A DNA stretch of 64,000 bases from Lachnospiraceae bacterium (GCA_024698705.1 JAILQX010000018.1:161507-225506), one strand, 5' to 3'; positions 16,083 to 27,082 are shown, counted from the stretch's first letter. Program-made: numbers and translations. Notes: generated by a model not told the origin, from the sequence alone.

Positions 16083-17384
16083 TTAAATCCTGTAGATTAT
16101 CTTTCCCGAGCAGATCGTCATCACTATTCCGGCCTTGAAAATATGGCCAAAAAACGGGCTGTTTGATGATTTTGAAAGTGTCTTTTCGTATTTTTTTGAC
16201 ATATTTTCATCAATTATGACAACATCTGCAATTTCATTTTTTGCAAGTTTTCCTGCAGAAATATTATATAATCTTGCAGGATTCAGACTCATCTTGCAAA
16301 AAACCTTCAAAAGTGAAAATTTATTTTCTTCGACCAGTTTCTCGTAAATTATCGGGAATGATGTCTCCAGACCGATGATCCCGCTGGGGGCTTCGGTGAT
16401 CGGTTTTGCCTTTTCTTCCGCCGAATGCGGGGCATGATCGGTGGCTATAAAGTCTATGGTATCATCCTTTATTGCCTCTATTATGGCCTGTCTGTCCTCT
16501 TCTGTCCTTAACGGCGGATTCATCTTGGCAAGTGTTCCGTGTTTTATCACATCTTCTTCCGTCAACGCTATATGATGCGGTGTTGCCTCTGCAAATACAT
16601 GCTGATAAGGGTATTTATTATTCTTTTTGGCCTCTCTTATGAGTTCCAGTGTCTCCTTTGCGGATATATGCTGGATGTTGATCTTGGCTCCCGTCTGTTC
16701 GGAAAGCTTCAGATCGCGTGCCACCATGCTTATCTCCGCCTGTCGGTCGCTTCCTCCTATATTATAGTATTCGGAAGCCCTGCCTCTGTTCACTCCGTTA
16801 TTGGTTATATACTTCGGATCTTCTTCATGAAAGCTCAGCACCGAATCGGATTTCGCAGCTTCCTGCATCGCCTTTAGCGCGATCTCTTCATCCTTAAGCG
16901 GGATACCGTCATCCGTGAAACCTATCGCTCCCAGTTTTTTTAAGCCCTCAAAATCCGTGAGCTTTTCGCCCTTAAGTCCGTATGTTACATTGGCGCAGCT
17001 GTAGACATGTATCTTTGTCTGCGCTCCCTTTTCTAGTACATACCGAAGTGTTTCTTCGTTATCGATGGCAGGTTTTGTGTTGGCCATCATGATGACGGAT
17101 GTAAATCCACCTGCCGCTGCGGCCTCCGCTCCGGTAAATATATCTTCCTTATAAGTAAAACCGGGATCTCTGAAATGAACATGTATGTCCACAAGGCCGG
17201 GACCCACTGTTTTTCCTCTGCAATCTATGGTTTCAAGTTCGGATCCGTCTCCTGCCTCATCGATCTCGTCCTTTCCTATATTCTGTCGCACCAGGGCGAT
17301 CCTGTCGCCGACTATGAGAACATCGGCGATCTCATCAAGATCATTATCGGGATTTATGACCCGTCCGCCTTTCAATAAGATCAT
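16083..17384 (-). CDS. pyrC: Dihydroorotase (class I)
   Basis: Zinc amidohydrolase that cyclises carbamoyl aspartate to dihydroorotate. 433 residues, the length of the Firmicute/class I type. Metal ligands are seen in DIHVHFRDPG (residues about 67-76), NIQHIS (about 236) and ATDHAPHSAEEK (about 313). Start supported by AGAGGAAAG. The last 80 codons are noticeably richer in A and T than the rest, with many Phe/Lys/Asn codons. First gene of the pyrC-pyrK-pyrD run, 149 bases before pyrK. Confidence 0.95.
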   Translation of the reverse strand: MILLKGGRVINPDNDLDEIADVLIVGDRIALVRQNIGKDEIDEAGDGSELETIDCRGKTVGPGLVDIHVHFRDPGFTYKEDIFTGAEAAAAGGFTSVIMMANTKPAIDNEETLRYVLEKGAQTKIHVYSCANVTYGLKGEKLTDFEGLKKLGAIGFTDDGIPLKDEEIALKAMQEAAKSDSVLSFHEEDPKYITNNGVNRGRASEYYNIGGSDRQAEISMVARDLKLSEQTGAKINIQHISAKETLELIREAKKNNKYPYQHVFAEATPHHIALTEEDVIKHGTLAKMNPPLRTEEDRQAIIEAIKDDTIDFIATDHAPHSAEEKAKPITEAPSGIIGLETSFPIIYEKLVEENKFSLLKVFCKMSLNPARLYNISAGKLAKNEIADVVIIDENMSKKYEKTLSKSSNSPFFGHIFKAGIVMTICSGKIIYRI

Positions 17385-17464
17385 ATCTTTCCTCTTATAT
17401 CAAATATCTATATTTTGTGGTTTTTATATGCACAGTTATCATTATACTACATCATATCGATATC

Positions 17465-17493
17465 TTGCCACATTTATATTCATAGGATATAAT
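17465..17493 (+). promoter_or_regulatory. Sigma-A promoter for plsC
   Basis: TTGCCA (17465-17470), 17-base spacer, TATAAT (17488-17493). A separate minus-strand TATAAT near 17443-17448 probably serves pyrC. Confidence 0.7.
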
Positions 17494-17556
17494 AAATCTC
17501 GTGGCATCTTTGGATAAATACGTTTTGGTTGCAACGTATCAGCAGGAGTTTTATAT

Positions 17557-18294
17557 ATGGTAAGAATTGTAATAATCATGATCGCAGTGGTATTGTTCCT
17601 TATATTTTCACTTCCGCTGCTTCTTGTTGAATGGATAATCGGCAAATTTAATCCCGGTATCAAGGACCGCAGTTCACTTGCCGTTGTTCAATGGGCCTTC
17701 AGGGTCGTCCTTTTCATGGCCGGTACAAAGGTCACCGTCATCGGGAAGGAAAACCTTCCGACGGACCGGAGTGTTTTGTACATATGCAACCATCGGAGCT
17801 ATTTTGATATCATCATCAACTACTCCCTTATGCCCGGTCTGACCGGTTTTATCAGTAAAAAGGAAATGGGCAAGATCCCTTCCTTCAGGCTGTGGATGCT
17901 GAACGTAAAATGCCTTTTCCTCGACAGACATGACATAAAACAGGGTATGCAGACCATACTTACCGCTATCGATTACATAAAATCGGGTATAAGCATATTT
18001 ATTTTCCCCGAGGGAACACGCAATCAGACAAACGATCAGACCATGCTTCCCTTTAAGGGCGGAAGCTTTAAGATCGCCACAAAGAGTGGCTGCGACATAA
18101 TACCCGTGTCGATCAACAATTCGGAGTCGATATTTGAAAGCCACTTCCCCCGCGTGGTAAAATCCCATGTAGTCGTTGAATACGGCAAACCTATCCCTGT
18201 AAAGGATATGTCAAGGGATGAGATAAAAGCCCTGCCGGAGATGGTAAGAGGCCGGATAATCGATATGTACGAAAAGAACAAAGAAGCCGTGTGA
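17557..18294 (+). CDS. plsC: 1-acyl-sn-glycerol-3-phosphate acyltransferase
   Basis: Adds the second acyl chain to lysophosphatidic acid at the membrane. 245 residues. One N-terminal membrane helix (about 2-25), then acyltransferase motif I NHRSYFD (HX4D) near residue 76, and motif III FPEGTRN near 149. CAGGAG precedes the ATG. It is the only gene on its strand locally and ends at a bidirectional terminator shared with murF. Confidence 0.92.
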   Translation: MVRIVIIMIAVVLFLIFSLPLLLVEWIIGKFNPGIKDRSSLAVVQWAFRVVLFMAGTKVTVIGKENLPTDRSVLYICNHRSYFDIIINYSLMPGLTGFISKKEMGKIPSFRLWMLNVKCLFLDRHDIKQGMQTILTAIDYIKSGISIFIFPEGTRNQTNDQTMLPFKGGSFKIATKSGCDIIPVSINNSESIFESHFPRVVKSHVVVEYGKPIPVKDMSRDEIKALPEMVRGRIIDMYEKNKEAV

Positions 18295-18298
18295 TAAC

Positions 18299-18326
18299 AA
18301 AAAACCACCGAAAGGTGGTTTTTTTC
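18299..18326. terminator. Bidirectional terminator between plsC and murF
   Basis: AAAACCACC/GGTGGTTTTT stem with a GAAA tetraloop and flanking A/T tracts, in the 35-base gap between the convergent genes. Confidence 0.85.
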
Positions 18327-18329
18327 TTG

Positions 18330-19733
18330 TTATTTCAGTTCTTCCAGGATCGTATTGAAATGCATTCCGTTTGAAGCCTTTATAAGTATCGTATCTCCCT
18401 CGCAAAGTATATTCTTTCTTGCACTGAAATCCTTTTTTTCGGGGAAATAGTATATCTCCTGTTTTTCACACATCAATGCGCTCATCGCACCGTCATACAT
18501 ATGTTTTGCAAGCTTTCCGATGCATATTATGACCTCAACACCTGATCCCGCCGCATACCTGCCGACATTTTCATGAAGTTTTGCTTCATCCGTCCCGAGT
18601 TCAAACATATCTCCGAGGATGGCAACCTTTCTTCCTTCAGCAATCATGAGCATGTCGATCGCTGCCTTCATGGATGTGGGATTTGCATTGTAGCAATCAT
18701 CTATCAGGATATAACTGTCTGTTTTTATCACGTTGCTTCTTCCGGACGTAGCCCTTACCGCTTCTATCCCGCTTATGATCTCTTCCGTTGTCAAGCCCAT
18801 TATAATGCCTGCCATAGTTGACGTAAGAGCGTTGTTGATCATGTGTTTTCCGGGGAGCGGCACATGGACTTTAAAGCTGTCTTTCGGGTTTGCCGCTATA
18901 TTCACGGTTATATCGGAGCCAAGCAACCCTCTGTCCTTTATATCCGTTGCATATACATCATCAATGTTCCTGCCGAATCTGAACGGTTTTTTACCGTTTA
19001 CCTCGCCAACGGTACAAAGCTTATCGTCAAAACCGTTTAGTATTACCTCTCCGTTTTCAGACATCGATGTAAATATTGCTGTTTTTGCTTTCAGAACGCC
19101 GTCCCTGTCTCCGAGATTCTCAAGATGGCACTCGCCTATATTGGTGATTATGCATATGTCCGGTCTCGCAAATTCGGAGAGCCTTTCCATTTCGCCGAAT
19201 TCGCTTATACCCATCTCGAGGACCGCGACCTCGGTATCATCACTTATTGAAAGGATCTCCAACGGTACACCGATCTGGTTATTCTGATTTCCCTGTGTCT
19301 TATGTACCTTATAATGCCTGCTTAAAACAGATGCCACGAACTCTTTTGTGCTGGTCTTGCCGACGCTTCCGGTTATCCCGACAACCTTAACGGTATCTCC
19401 CAGTATCCTTCTGTACTCACGGGCAAGTGTCTTCAACGCCTCTATACTGTTTTCGACCTTGAAAAATACACCCGGATACTCTTCATAGTCTTCCGGTATA
19501 TGTTCGCATATCACGGCAACGGCTCCCTTTTCAAAGACATCTCGAATGAACTCATGTCCGTCTCTTCTTTCACCCTTTGAGGCCACAAAAACAAAGCCTT
19601 TCCCGGCCTTTCTTGAGTCGATAGTAACGCCTGATATTTTTTGATGTTTTATTTTTTCAAAGTTGACCGAATTTGAACAAACAAGCTCTGCGCTGCATAT
19701 TTCCGTTATTTTTGTTAATTCCAGATTTAACAT
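18330..19733 (-). CDS. murF: UDP-N-acetylmuramoyl-tripeptide--D-alanyl-D-alanine ligase
   Basis: Adds D-Ala-D-Ala to the muramyl tripeptide in the cytosol. 467 residues with the Mur ligase three-domain order: N-terminal UDP-binding part, ATP-binding GITGSVGKTSTKEF at about residues 117-130, central NNQIGVPLE typical of MurF, and C-terminal DDCYNANPTSMKAA near 340. Starts one base after the ddl stop with AGGAAATAA as ribosome site, so the ddl-murF pair is coupled: Ddl makes the dipeptide that MurF uses. Confidence 0.96.
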   Translation of the reverse strand: MLNLELTKITEICSAELVCSNSVNFEKIKHQKISGVTIDSRKAGKGFVFVASKGERRDGHEFIRDVFEKGAVAVICEHIPEDYEEYPGVFFKVENSIEALKTLAREYRRILGDTVKVVGITGSVGKTSTKEFVASVLSRHYKVHKTQGNQNNQIGVPLEILSISDDTEVAVLEMGISEFGEMERLSEFARPDICIITNIGECHLENLGDRDGVLKAKTAIFTSMSENGEVILNGFDDKLCTVGEVNGKKPFRFGRNIDDVYATDIKDRGLLGSDITVNIAANPKDSFKVHVPLPGKHMINNALTSTMAGIIMGLTTEEIISGIEAVRATSGRSNVIKTDSYILIDDCYNANPTSMKAAIDMLMIAEGRKVAILGDMFELGTDEAKLHENVGRYAAGSGVEVIICIGKLAKHMYDGAMSALMCEKQEIYYFPEKKDFSARKNILCEGDTILIKASNGMHFNTILEELK

Positions 19734-19734
19734 T

Positions 19735-20763
19735 TTATTTCCTATTCACTGCCATCATTATTATTTTCTCAAGCAATTCATTAAAGCTTATTCCCGCAGC
19801 CTTTGCTTCTACCGGGATCAACGAAGTATTGGTCATGCCCGGAAGTGTATTGGCCTCGAGACAGTACATCTGTCCGTCCTGTGACATCATGAAATCCATC
19901 CTTGCATAATCACGCAGCCTTAAGACCGTGAATGCCCTCTCGGCATATTGCTGCATCTGCTTCGTCTTTATATCATCGATCTCTGCCGGACAGGTTTCTA
20001 CTGTCGATCCTTCCTGATATTTGTTCTTGTAATCATAAAAGCCTTTAATAGGAGCTATCTCAATGATGGGAAGGGCTTTGCCCTCTATGACACCAACTGA
20101 GAACTCTCTTCCTTTTATATATTGCTCGATTATGATCTCGTCATCATATTTAAAGCTGTCCGCAAGGGCCGCCTTATATTCTTCCTCGTCATTGGCGATG
20201 CTGACACCTACGCTTGAGCCGCCGTTATTGGCTTTGACCACACAGGGATATCCTATGCTGTTGATCATGTCGCTGCCCTTAAACATTCTTACGCTCTTCG
20301 GTGTGGGGATACCGTTGTATGCCATTATCTCTTTTGCAAGCGACTTGTTGAGACACACTGCTGAACTGAGCGTATCGGTTCCTGTGTACTTAATGCCCTC
20401 AAGGTCAAAAGCCGCCTGTATCTTGCCGTTTTCTCCGTTCTCGCCGTGTAATGCCATGAATACCACATCTGCTTCCTTACACAGTTTAATGACATTCGGT
20501 CCGAAGAACCCGGTGTACTTTGCCGGTCTCATTGCTTTGATCTTTTCTATATCGGGATCATTCTCACCTATCGCGCTTATCTTTGAAGTCCAGTCTATAT
20601 CTGCCCCAAACAATCCTTCGGTCTCACCTTCATAACCCATATACGGATCCACGATTATTGCATCATGTCCGTTCTCTTTTAATGCTGAGTATATATTCTG
20701 GCCCGTCACGAAAGAAACATCCCTCTCCGTGCTGGTTCCACCTGCAAGTACTACGATCTTCAT
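19735..20763 (-). CDS. ddl: D-alanine--D-alanine ligase
   Basis: ATP-grasp enzyme joining two D-alanines. 342 residues. N-terminal VVLAGGTSTERDVS, central ATP-grasp VVKANNGGSSVGVS near residue 180, IIEQYIKGREFSVGVIEG near 222 and metal site CLEANTLPGMTNTSLIP near 305. The Y/F choice in the active site that marks D-lactate ligases was not resolved with confidence, but the KGFYDYKNKY loop is the Ddl-type. GGGAGGAAG precedes the ATG. Confidence 0.95.
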   Translation of the reverse strand: MKIVVLAGGTSTERDVSFVTGQNIYSALKENGHDAIIVDPYMGYEGETEGLFGADIDWTSKISAIGENDPDIEKIKAMRPAKYTGFFGPNVIKLCKEADVVFMALHGENGENGKIQAAFDLEGIKYTGTDTLSSAVCLNKSLAKEIMAYNGIPTPKSVRMFKGSDMINSIGYPCVVKANNGGSSVGVSIANDEEEYKAALADSFKYDDEIIIEQYIKGREFSVGVIEGKALPIIEIAPIKGFYDYKNKYQEGSTVETCPAEIDDIKTKQMQQYAERAFTVLRLRDYARMDFMMSQDGQMYCLEANTLPGMTNTSLIPVEAKAAGISFNELLEKIIMMAVNRK

Positions 20764-20880
20764 TGTCTTCCTCCCGGTCTCTGAGCCTTCGGCCCATTTA
20801 CAGTTATTTTCGCCAAAGAGCTTCGGCTGTGCATCAAATGATATATTCCCGCATTGCCTCAGGTCTTTTGCATCCCTATG

Positions 20881-20909
20881 ATTATACTACCGATTTCATC
20901 TTCTCACAA
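20881..20909 (-). promoter_or_regulatory. Sigma-A promoter for ddl-murF
   Basis: On the minus strand TTGTGA (20904-20909), a 17-base spacer, and TATAAT (20881-20886). It is in the 304-base gap shared with the divergent 362-aa gene; apart from this and the sigma-28-like site I see nothing else in the gap. Confidence 0.65.
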
Positions 20910-20932
20910 CACCCGCCGGATCGATCTACTCC

Positions 20933-20960
20933 TAAATTAATCGACCTGCCATACCGATAT
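20933..20960 (+). promoter_or_regulatory. Sigma-28 (SigD/FliA)-type promoter of the 362-aa gene
   Basis: TAAA at 20933-20936, 16-base spacer, ACCGATAT at 20953-20960 (7 of 8 to GCCGATAT). 108 bases before the start codon, same direction. Confidence 0.65.
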
Positions 20961-21067
20961 ATTATATAGCTGTACTACATTTCTGCAGAACGGATCATCT
21001 GCTTACACATCTGCTCAGGATGAGCGCATTTTATCCTCAAAAATGAGAAAAGGAAAGGAGCAGAAAC

Positions 21068-22156
21068 TTGAAGATTGAATCCTACGATCTAAGAATGGAT
21101 TCTGCCCGGTCATACAGACTGGATTCTACAAGGAAGTTACAGGTCGGCTACCGCGGAGGGATGAATTCTCTCCCACAGAAAAACTTTGGGGAAACCCTCA
21201 GTAACATAGCCGATAACGAAACAACAAAAACCGGAGAGACCTTTGCCACAACGGCTGCAAAAGCCTCCCACTCCCCAACCCCGGAATTAAGGGACATCCA
21301 GAGCATCCGACAACAGTTTGTCCTGTATCTTTGGAGAATGCTGTTCGGTGATGAATCCGCGCGGAAAATGAGTGAAAAATACGGGATCGCCCCTCAATCC
21401 GCCGAACCCTCTGCCACCCTGCAGAGTCCCGCCACTCTTACTCTGTACGGGATCCGCGAAACACACACGATCGAAGAGCAATACGTTTCGTTTGCTTCGA
21501 GCGGAAATGTAAAGACCGCAGACGGACGATCGATCGATTTTAACGTCGCGTTTGAGATGAGCAGCCGCTTTGAGCAGTATTACAGAGAGGAAAGTGTGGA
21601 CGTCATCAATCTGTGTGACCCGCTCGTCCTTAATATTTCCGGCGATATGATAGGACTGTCTGACCAGAAGTTCTTCTTTGATCTTGACGCGGACGGACAG
21701 GAAGAACTGATAAGCAGCCCTCTTAAAGGCAACGCTTTTCTTGCACTTGATAAAAATAAGGATGGTCTCATAAACGACGGTTCGGAGCTTTTCGGGACAA
21801 AGTCCGGTGACGGATTTTCCGATCTGTCTGCCTATGATACGGACCAAAACGGCTGGATAGATGAAAATGATGCCGTTTTTGATCTTCTGAAGGTCTGGTA
21901 CAAGGACGAGAGCGGTGAGGACAAACTGCTTTCACTGAAGGAAAGCGGTGTCGGTGCCATCTATCTCGGAAGTGCGGACACAAACTATGTGCTGAGAAAC
22001 AGTTTAAATAACACAGAAGCGGATAACGCATCCGATAATGCCAATGAAGTATCTGACTCGTCAGATGTCAACGGTGTTCTCCGCCGGACGGGTATTTTCC
22101 TGTATGAAAATGCCATGGCGGGCTTAATAGCACATCTGGATATGAATACAGCTTAG
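21068..22156 (+). CDS. DxDxDG-repeat protein of the predicted motility regulon
   Basis: 362 residues from a TTG start (AAAGGAG seven bases upstream, no ATG nearby). No signal peptide. The first 110 residues are polar and variable. Residues about 190-300 carry calcium-loop-like repeats: DLDADGQEE, LDKNKDGLINDGSELFG, YDTDQNGWIDENDAVF, followed by LKVWYKDESG and SGVGAIYLG, ending in TGIFLYENAMAGLIAHLDM. This order is known from proteobacterial hypothetical proteins, sometimes annotated VCBS-like, in flagellated species; function unknown. Monocistronic: sigma-28-like promoter before it, terminator after. EF-hand-like calcium binding is inferred from the loops. Confidence 0.8.
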   Translation: MKIESYDLRMDSARSYRLDSTRKLQVGYRGGMNSLPQKNFGETLSNIADNETTKTGETFATTAAKASHSPTPELRDIQSIRQQFVLYLWRMLFGDESARKMSEKYGIAPQSAEPSATLQSPATLTLYGIRETHTIEEQYVSFASSGNVKTADGRSIDFNVAFEMSSRFEQYYREESVDVINLCDPLVLNISGDMIGLSDQKFFFDLDADGQEELISSPLKGNAFLALDKNKDGLINDGSELFGTKSGDGFSDLSAYDTDQNGWIDENDAVFDLLKVWYKDESGEDKLLSLKESGVGAIYLGSADTNYVLRNSLNNTEADNASDNANEVSDSSDVNGVLRRTGIFLYENAMAGLIAHLDMNTA

Positions 22157-22189
22157 GATCACCGTTCCAAACAGTATTATGTGTATTGG

Positions 22190-22236
22190 CAATAAAAAAA
22201 AACGCCGGTCATTCAATGAATGGCCGGTGTTTTTGC
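22190..22236. terminator. Bidirectional terminator
   Basis: A stem of about 13 bp (22202-22214 with 22218-22230, two G-T pairs) with an A-run before and T-run after, between the convergent 362-aa gene and hydratase gene. Confidence 0.85.
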
Positions 22237-22267
22237 TCTTTTATATATCGCATGTAATGTTTGATTA

Positions 22268-24550
22268 TTAAATCCTGTTATAATTTATTAAGCATCCTTT
22301 GAGTATTATCTCTCGTTCCTCATCGGTAAGATCTCCGAGTGTAAGATCGAACTCAGAAAGCCCATTTCCCACATTATAGGCTTTTATAACACCTGTTTTG
22401 TTTTCAATGGCTTTCCTTATACCGGGTATGTATATGTAATCCAGATTTTTAAACGGAAGGTCTCCCTCCTTGATGATGAACGGAAGCATACCCCAGTTGA
22501 TGAGGTTCGAACGATAACGCTTGGTTGCATATTCGTTGGCGATGTTCGCCCAACCACCGAGTACCTTCTGGCAGCTTGCTGCCTGTTCTCTTGCAGAACC
22601 GTCACCCGGCTTTACGGCAAATATCGTCGATCCGTATCCTATGTTGCCTGCCGCATCCGGATATTGCTTTGTTATGATATCCATCACTTCTTTAAGATCC
22701 GGTTTTGCCGCAAATACGTCCCCGCCTTCCATGAGTGCGTTCTGAGCCTTCTGCATCTCTTTTGCGCGTCCGACATATTCGGGATCCTTTCTTGAAAGTG
22801 TAAACTCCGCAAGTCCGAGAGGATTTGATCGGTATGATGAGGTTTCTCCGGAAGGTATGAGCTCATCGGTTGTCGTTACGGGATCATGTATCTCGCTGAC
22901 AACCCTGAGGACAAGGTTCTCGGGAAGTTCGCACATCTGCGGCCAGTCCTTTATATTGGGACCGAACTTGATCTCAATGCTCGGATCTGCCACTCCCTTG
23001 CTGTCAAATACCCTGTTCTTGTAAATATTGCTGTCAAAATGATATTTGTACGCGCCTATGCGCTCTTCCATCTCGGTTGCAGGTGTGAGATAGCCCTTAT
23101 TTGCCGCTGTCGCAGCGATGGATCTCGCATCCATGAGTGCAACGGAAGCTATCTGGCCGTTCTGTACCTTTGAGCCTTCACGGTTCGGGAAGTTACGTGT
23201 GCTGTGTCTGATAGAGAATGCTCCGTTTGCAGGTGTGTCGCCCGCACCGAAGCAGGGTCCGCAGAATGCCGTCTTTAAGATGGCACCCGTTTCAAGCAGA
23301 GTAGCAGCACAGCCGTTCTTCATAAGTTCCATATATATCGGTGTTGATGCGGGATATACATTAAGTGTGAATTCATCGGCACCTATATAACAGCCATTCA
23401 ATATGTCAGCTGCGGCACATATATTTTCAAAGCCACCGCCGGCACAGCCTGCGATAACGCCCTGATCCACGTATAATCTGCCGTTTTTTATCTTATCCTG
23501 AAGACTGAAGCTTACCTTATCACCGAAGCTTACCTTAGCTCTCTCCTCCACTTCATGAAGTACATCCTTAAGATTTGCATTTACCTCATCGATGGTATAA
23601 GCGTTTGAAGGATGGAAGGGCATAGCTATCATAGGCTTAACCTTATCGAGATCGATGGTGATCATACCGTCGTAATATGCCACATCGGCAGGATCGAGCT
23701 GCTTATAATCCTCGCTTCTTTCATGGATATCAAAGAAATCCTTTATCTTATCATCCGTTTTCCAGATCGATGAAAGGCATGTGGTCTCCGTGGTCATTAC
23801 ATCGACACCGATCCTGAAATCAGCACTCAGATCTGCCACTCCGGGACCCACAAACTCCAGTACCTTATTCTTTACATATCCGTTGGCAAATACAGCTCCT
23901 ATGAGGGCAATAGCGACGTCCTGAGGGCCTACACCCTTAGACGGCTTTCCTGTCATATATACACCGATAACGCCGGGTCTGTCTATGTCATATGTCTGGT
24001 TTAAGAGCTGCTTTACAAGCTCAGGTCCGCCTTCACCCATGGCCATGGTACCGAGAGCACCGTAACGTGTATGCGAGTCGGATCCGAGTATCATCCTTCC
24101 GCCGCCCGCAAGCATTTCTCTTGCAAACTGGTGGATGACAGCCTGATGAGGAGGTACATATATACCGCCGTATCTCTTGGCGCATGAAAGTCCAAACATG
24201 TGATCATCTTCATTGATCGTACCGCCTACCGCACAAAGTGAGTTATGGCAGTTTGTAAGTACATAGGGGATGGGGAACTTCTCCAGTCCCGAGGCCCTGG
24301 CTGTCTGTATGATCCCGACAAATGTGATATCATGGCTGGTAAGCTTGTCAAATTTGATCTTCAGCTTATCCATGTTGCCGGAGGTATTGTGACTCTTTAG
24401 TATACCGTAAGCAATGGTACCCTCTATAGCCTTCTCTTTATCGACATCCTTACCTGTTCTGGCTTTTACGGCGGCCGCTGCGTCAGCATTATCTTCGATA
24501 ATGTCAACCCCGTTTATCAGATAAGCACCACCTTTTGATAATTTGATCAT
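22268..24550 (-). CDS. Aconitase-family hydratase (YbhJ-like)
   Basis: 760 residues of the aconitase superfamily, which interconverts hydroxy-acids through a [4Fe-4S] cluster. N-terminal substrate motifs [13 protein letters not shown] near residue 154, cluster-binding cysteines in [10 protein letters not shown] and [15 protein letters not shown] (about 430-445), and a C-terminal swivel domain with [12 protein letters not shown]. Length and motif spelling fit the YbhJ-like branch rather than AcnA/AcnB or LeuC; citrate as substrate is not certain. Its ATG overlaps the glgP stop by four bases (ATGA), so the two are translationally coupled. Confidence 0.82.
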   Translation of the reverse strand: MIKLSKGGAYLINGVDIIEDNADAAAAVKARTGKDVDKEKAIEGTIAYGILKSHNTSGNMDKLKIKFDKLTSHDITFVGIIQTARASGLEKFPIPYVLTNCHNSLCAVGGTINEDDHMFGLSCAKRYGGIYVPPHQAVIHQFAREMLAGGGRMILGSDSHTRYGALGTMAMGEGGPELVKQLLNQTYDIDRPGVIGVYMTGKPSKGVGPQDVAIALIGAVFANGYVKNKVLEFVGPGVADLSADFRIGVDVMTTETTCLSSIWKTDDKIKDFFDIHERSEDYKQLDPADVAYYDGMITIDLDKVKPMIAMPFHPSNAYTIDEVNANLKDVLHEVEERAKVSFGDKVSFSLQDKIKNGRLYVDQGVIAGCAGGGFENICAAADILNGCYIGADEFTLNVYPASTPIYMELMKNGCAATLLETGAILKTAFCGPCFGAGDTPANGAFSIRHSTRNFPNREGSKVQNGQIASVALMDARSIAATAANKGYLTPATEMEERIGAYKYHFDSNIYKNRVFDSKGVADPSIEIKFGPNIKDWPQMCELPENLVLRVVSEIHDPVTTTDELIPSGETSSYRSNPLGLAEFTLSRKDPEYVGRAKEMQKAQNALMEGGDVFAAKPDLKEVMDIITKQYPDAAGNIGYGSTIFAVKPGDGSAREQAASCQKVLGGWANIANEYATKRYRSNLINWGMLPFIIKEGDLPFKNLDYIYIPGIRKAIENKTGVIKAYNVGNGLSEFDLTLGDLTDEEREIILKGCLINYNRI

Positions 24551-27054
24551 TCAACCGTCTCCTTTTTCTTTTTAGGCAGCTTAACCTTGTCAAGATGCCA
24601 TATTTCGTCTACGTATTCCTGTATGGTCCTGTCCGATGTGAATTTGCCCGAGCATGCCACGTTAAGTATGGCCGATCTTGCCCAGTTTTCTTCATCACGG
24701 TAATAAGCCTCTACCTTCTTCTGTGCTTCCGCATAGGATCTGAAATCCTTTAAAATGAAATATCTGTCAGCTTTATCCGTGGACTGTGTATTAAGAAGAG
24801 AATTGTAAAGTGTTCTGAACAGTTCCGGATCATTCGGTGAATAGAATCCGTTCACAAGCTGCATCAGGACCTTTCTTATATCCTCATCACTGTTAAATAT
24901 CTCCATCGGATCGTAGCCGCCGTTATTCTCGTAATTGATAACTTCATCCGAGCTCAGACCGAAGATAAATGCATTTTCCTTTCCGACCTCTTCCACGATC
25001 TCAACATTGGCACCGTCCATGGTTCCGAGTGTAAGTGCACCGTTGAGCATGAATTTCATATTTCCGGTACCGCTGGCTTCCTTACTTGCGGTCGATATCT
25101 GCTCTGAAACATCACTTGCGGCAAATATCAGCTCTGCGTTGGAAACCCTGTAATTTTCTATAAATACTACCTTTATCTTGCCTTCTATACTCTCATCGTT
25201 ATTGACAACATCTGCCACGGAATTGATGAGCTTGATCGTAAGCTTGGCATTCTTGTAGCCTGCTGCCGCTTTTGCACCGAAGATAAATGTTCTCGGATAG
25301 AAATCCATGTCCGGATGTTCCTTGATCTGATTGTACAGATACATAACATGAAGTATGTTGAGAAGCTGTCTCTTATATTCATGAAGTCTCTTGACCTGTA
25401 CATCGAATATGGATCTGGGGTCGACCTCTATACCGTTGTGCTGCTTGATATACCTGGCAAGCCTTACCTTATTCTGATATTTGATATTCATGAATTCCTG
25501 ACGGCACTGCTCGTCACCGGCATATACCTTAAGTTTCTTGATCTTGCTGAGATCCGTGATCCAGTCATCACCGATATGTGCGGTTACCCAGTCGGCAAGG
25601 AGCGGATTACCGTGAAGAAGAAATCTTCTCTGTGTGATACCGTTGGTCTTGTTGTTGAATTTCTCCGGGAACATCTCGTAGAAATCCTTGAGTTCCTGCT
25701 TCTTGAGTATCTCGGTATGAAGCCTTGCAACACCGTTTACCGAATATCCGGCTACGATCGCAAGGTGTGCCATCTTGACCTGACCGTCGTAGATGATTGC
25801 CATCTTCTTGATCTTGTCCTGCGTTACACCGGTTTCATAAGGGTATTTCTTCTCGATCTCGATTATGAACCTTCTGTTGATCTCCTCAACTATCTGATAG
25901 ATACGCGGAAGAAGTCTTGAGAAGAGTTCTATGGGCCATTTTTCAAGCGCTTCGGCCATGATCGTATGGTTTGTGTATGCGCATACCTTTGTCGTTACAT
26001 CCCATGCCTCGTCCCATGTGAGATAATGCTCATCCATGAGTATACGCATGAGCTCTGCGATGGCAACCGTCGGATGCGTGTCATTGAGCTGGAAGGTAAC
26101 CTTCTCATGCATCTTCTTTATATCATCATGTGTACGCATGTATTTCGCAACAGCCTCCTGAACAGAAGCCGAAATAAAGAAATACTGCTGTTTTAACCTG
26201 AGTTCCTTACCTGCGTAATGATTGTCGTTGGGATAAAGTACCTCAACTATGTTACGGGCAAGGTTTTCCTGCTCAACAGCCTTCTGATATTCACCTTTGT
26301 CAAACGAATCAAGCTGGAAACACTCAACAGGCTGAGCATCCCATATCCTCAGTGTGTTTACTATGCCGTTGCCGTATCCGACGATCGGAAGATCGTAAGG
26401 TACCGCATTTACTGCCTGATAGCCTTCCTGCGAAAATACATTCCTGCCGTTTTCATCAACAGATACCCTTACGTATCCGCCAAACTTGACCATCTTTGTA
26501 TATTCGGGTCTGCGAAGCTCGAACGGGTTGTTGACAGCGAGCCAGTTATCGGGAACCTCTACCTGGAAACCGTCTCTGATCTCCTGCTTGAACATACCGT
26601 AACGATATCTTATACCGCAGCCGTAAGCTCCGTATCCGAGTGTTGCGAGCGAATCGAGGAAACATGCCGCAAGTCTTCCGAGACCGCCGTTTCCGAGCGC
26701 TGCATCCGGCTCCTCGTCCTCTATGACATTGATATCAACACCGAGTTCTTCAAGGCACTCCTTTACATCCTTGTATGCCTGAAGATTGATCATGTTATTG
26801 CCCAGGGCACGTCCCATCAGAAATTCCATGGACATGTAGTATACGATCTTCGGATCCTTCTTCTCATATTCTCTCTGCGTATCCATCCAGTGATCGACTA
26901 TCTGATCTTTGATCGAATACGATACAGCCTGAAATATCTCCTGACTTGAAGCCTCTTTGATGCTCTTTCTGTAAAGAGTCTTGATATTGTATAAAACGCT
27001 TCGTTTAAACAACTCTCTGTCGAAATCAAGTGTAGTCTGACTTTTCTTTGCCAT
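24547..27054 (-). CDS. glgP: Glycogen/starch phosphorylase
   Basis: Removes glucose-1-phosphate from the ends of glycogen or maltodextrin. 835 residues, usual length for family GT35. Visible: [21 protein letters not shown] near residue 120 is split here as [16 protein letters not shown], central [13 protein letters not shown], and the pyridoxal-phosphate lysine in [19 protein letters not shown] (near 660). AAGGAGGATATT precedes the ATG. It starts 28 bases after ileS on the same strand, so may be read through from the T-box-controlled ileS transcript, and is followed by the overlapping hydratase. Confidence 0.95.
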   Translation of the reverse strand: MAKKSQTTLDFDRELFKRSVLYNIKTLYRKSIKEASSQEIFQAVSYSIKDQIVDHWMDTQREYEKKDPKIVYYMSMEFLMGRALGNNMINLQAYKDVKECLEELGVDINVIEDEEPDAALGNGGLGRLAACFLDSLATLGYGAYGCGIRYRYGMFKQEIRDGFQVEVPDNWLAVNNPFELRRPEYTKMVKFGGYVRVSVDENGRNVFSQEGYQAVNAVPYDLPIVGYGNGIVNTLRIWDAQPVECFQLDSFDKGEYQKAVEQENLARNIVEVLYPNDNHYAGKELRLKQQYFFISASVQEAVAKYMRTHDDIKKMHEKVTFQLNDTHPTVAIAELMRILMDEHYLTWDEAWDVTTKVCAYTNHTIMAEALEKWPIELFSRLLPRIYQIVEEINRRFIIEIEKKYPYETGVTQDKIKKMAIIYDGQVKMAHLAIVAGYSVNGVARLHTEILKKQELKDFYEMFPEKFNNKTNGITQRRFLLHGNPLLADWVTAHIGDDWITDLSKIKKLKVYAGDEQCRQEFMNIKYQNKVRLARYIKQHNGIEVDPRSIFDVQVKRLHEYKRQLLNILHVMYLYNQIKEHPDMDFYPRTFIFGAKAAAGYKNAKLTIKLINSVADVVNNDESIEGKIKVVFIENYRVSNAELIFAASDVSEQISTASKEASGTGNMKFMLNGALTLGTMDGANVEIVEEVGKENAFIFGLSSDEVINYENNGGYDPMEIFNSDEDIRKVLMQLVNGFYSPNDPELFRTLYNSLLNTQSTDKADRYFILKDFRSYAEAQKKVEAYYRDEENWARSAILNVACSGKFTSDRTIQEYVDEIWHLDKVKLPKKKKETVE

Positions 27055-27082
27055 AATATCCTCCTTGGAAGTAATTTATGTT

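Noticed and set aside
16083..16350. Horizontally acquired 3' end of pyrC
   Set aside because: Composition is more AT-rich, but the frame is intact and family-like to the end, so local bias is a simpler explanation.
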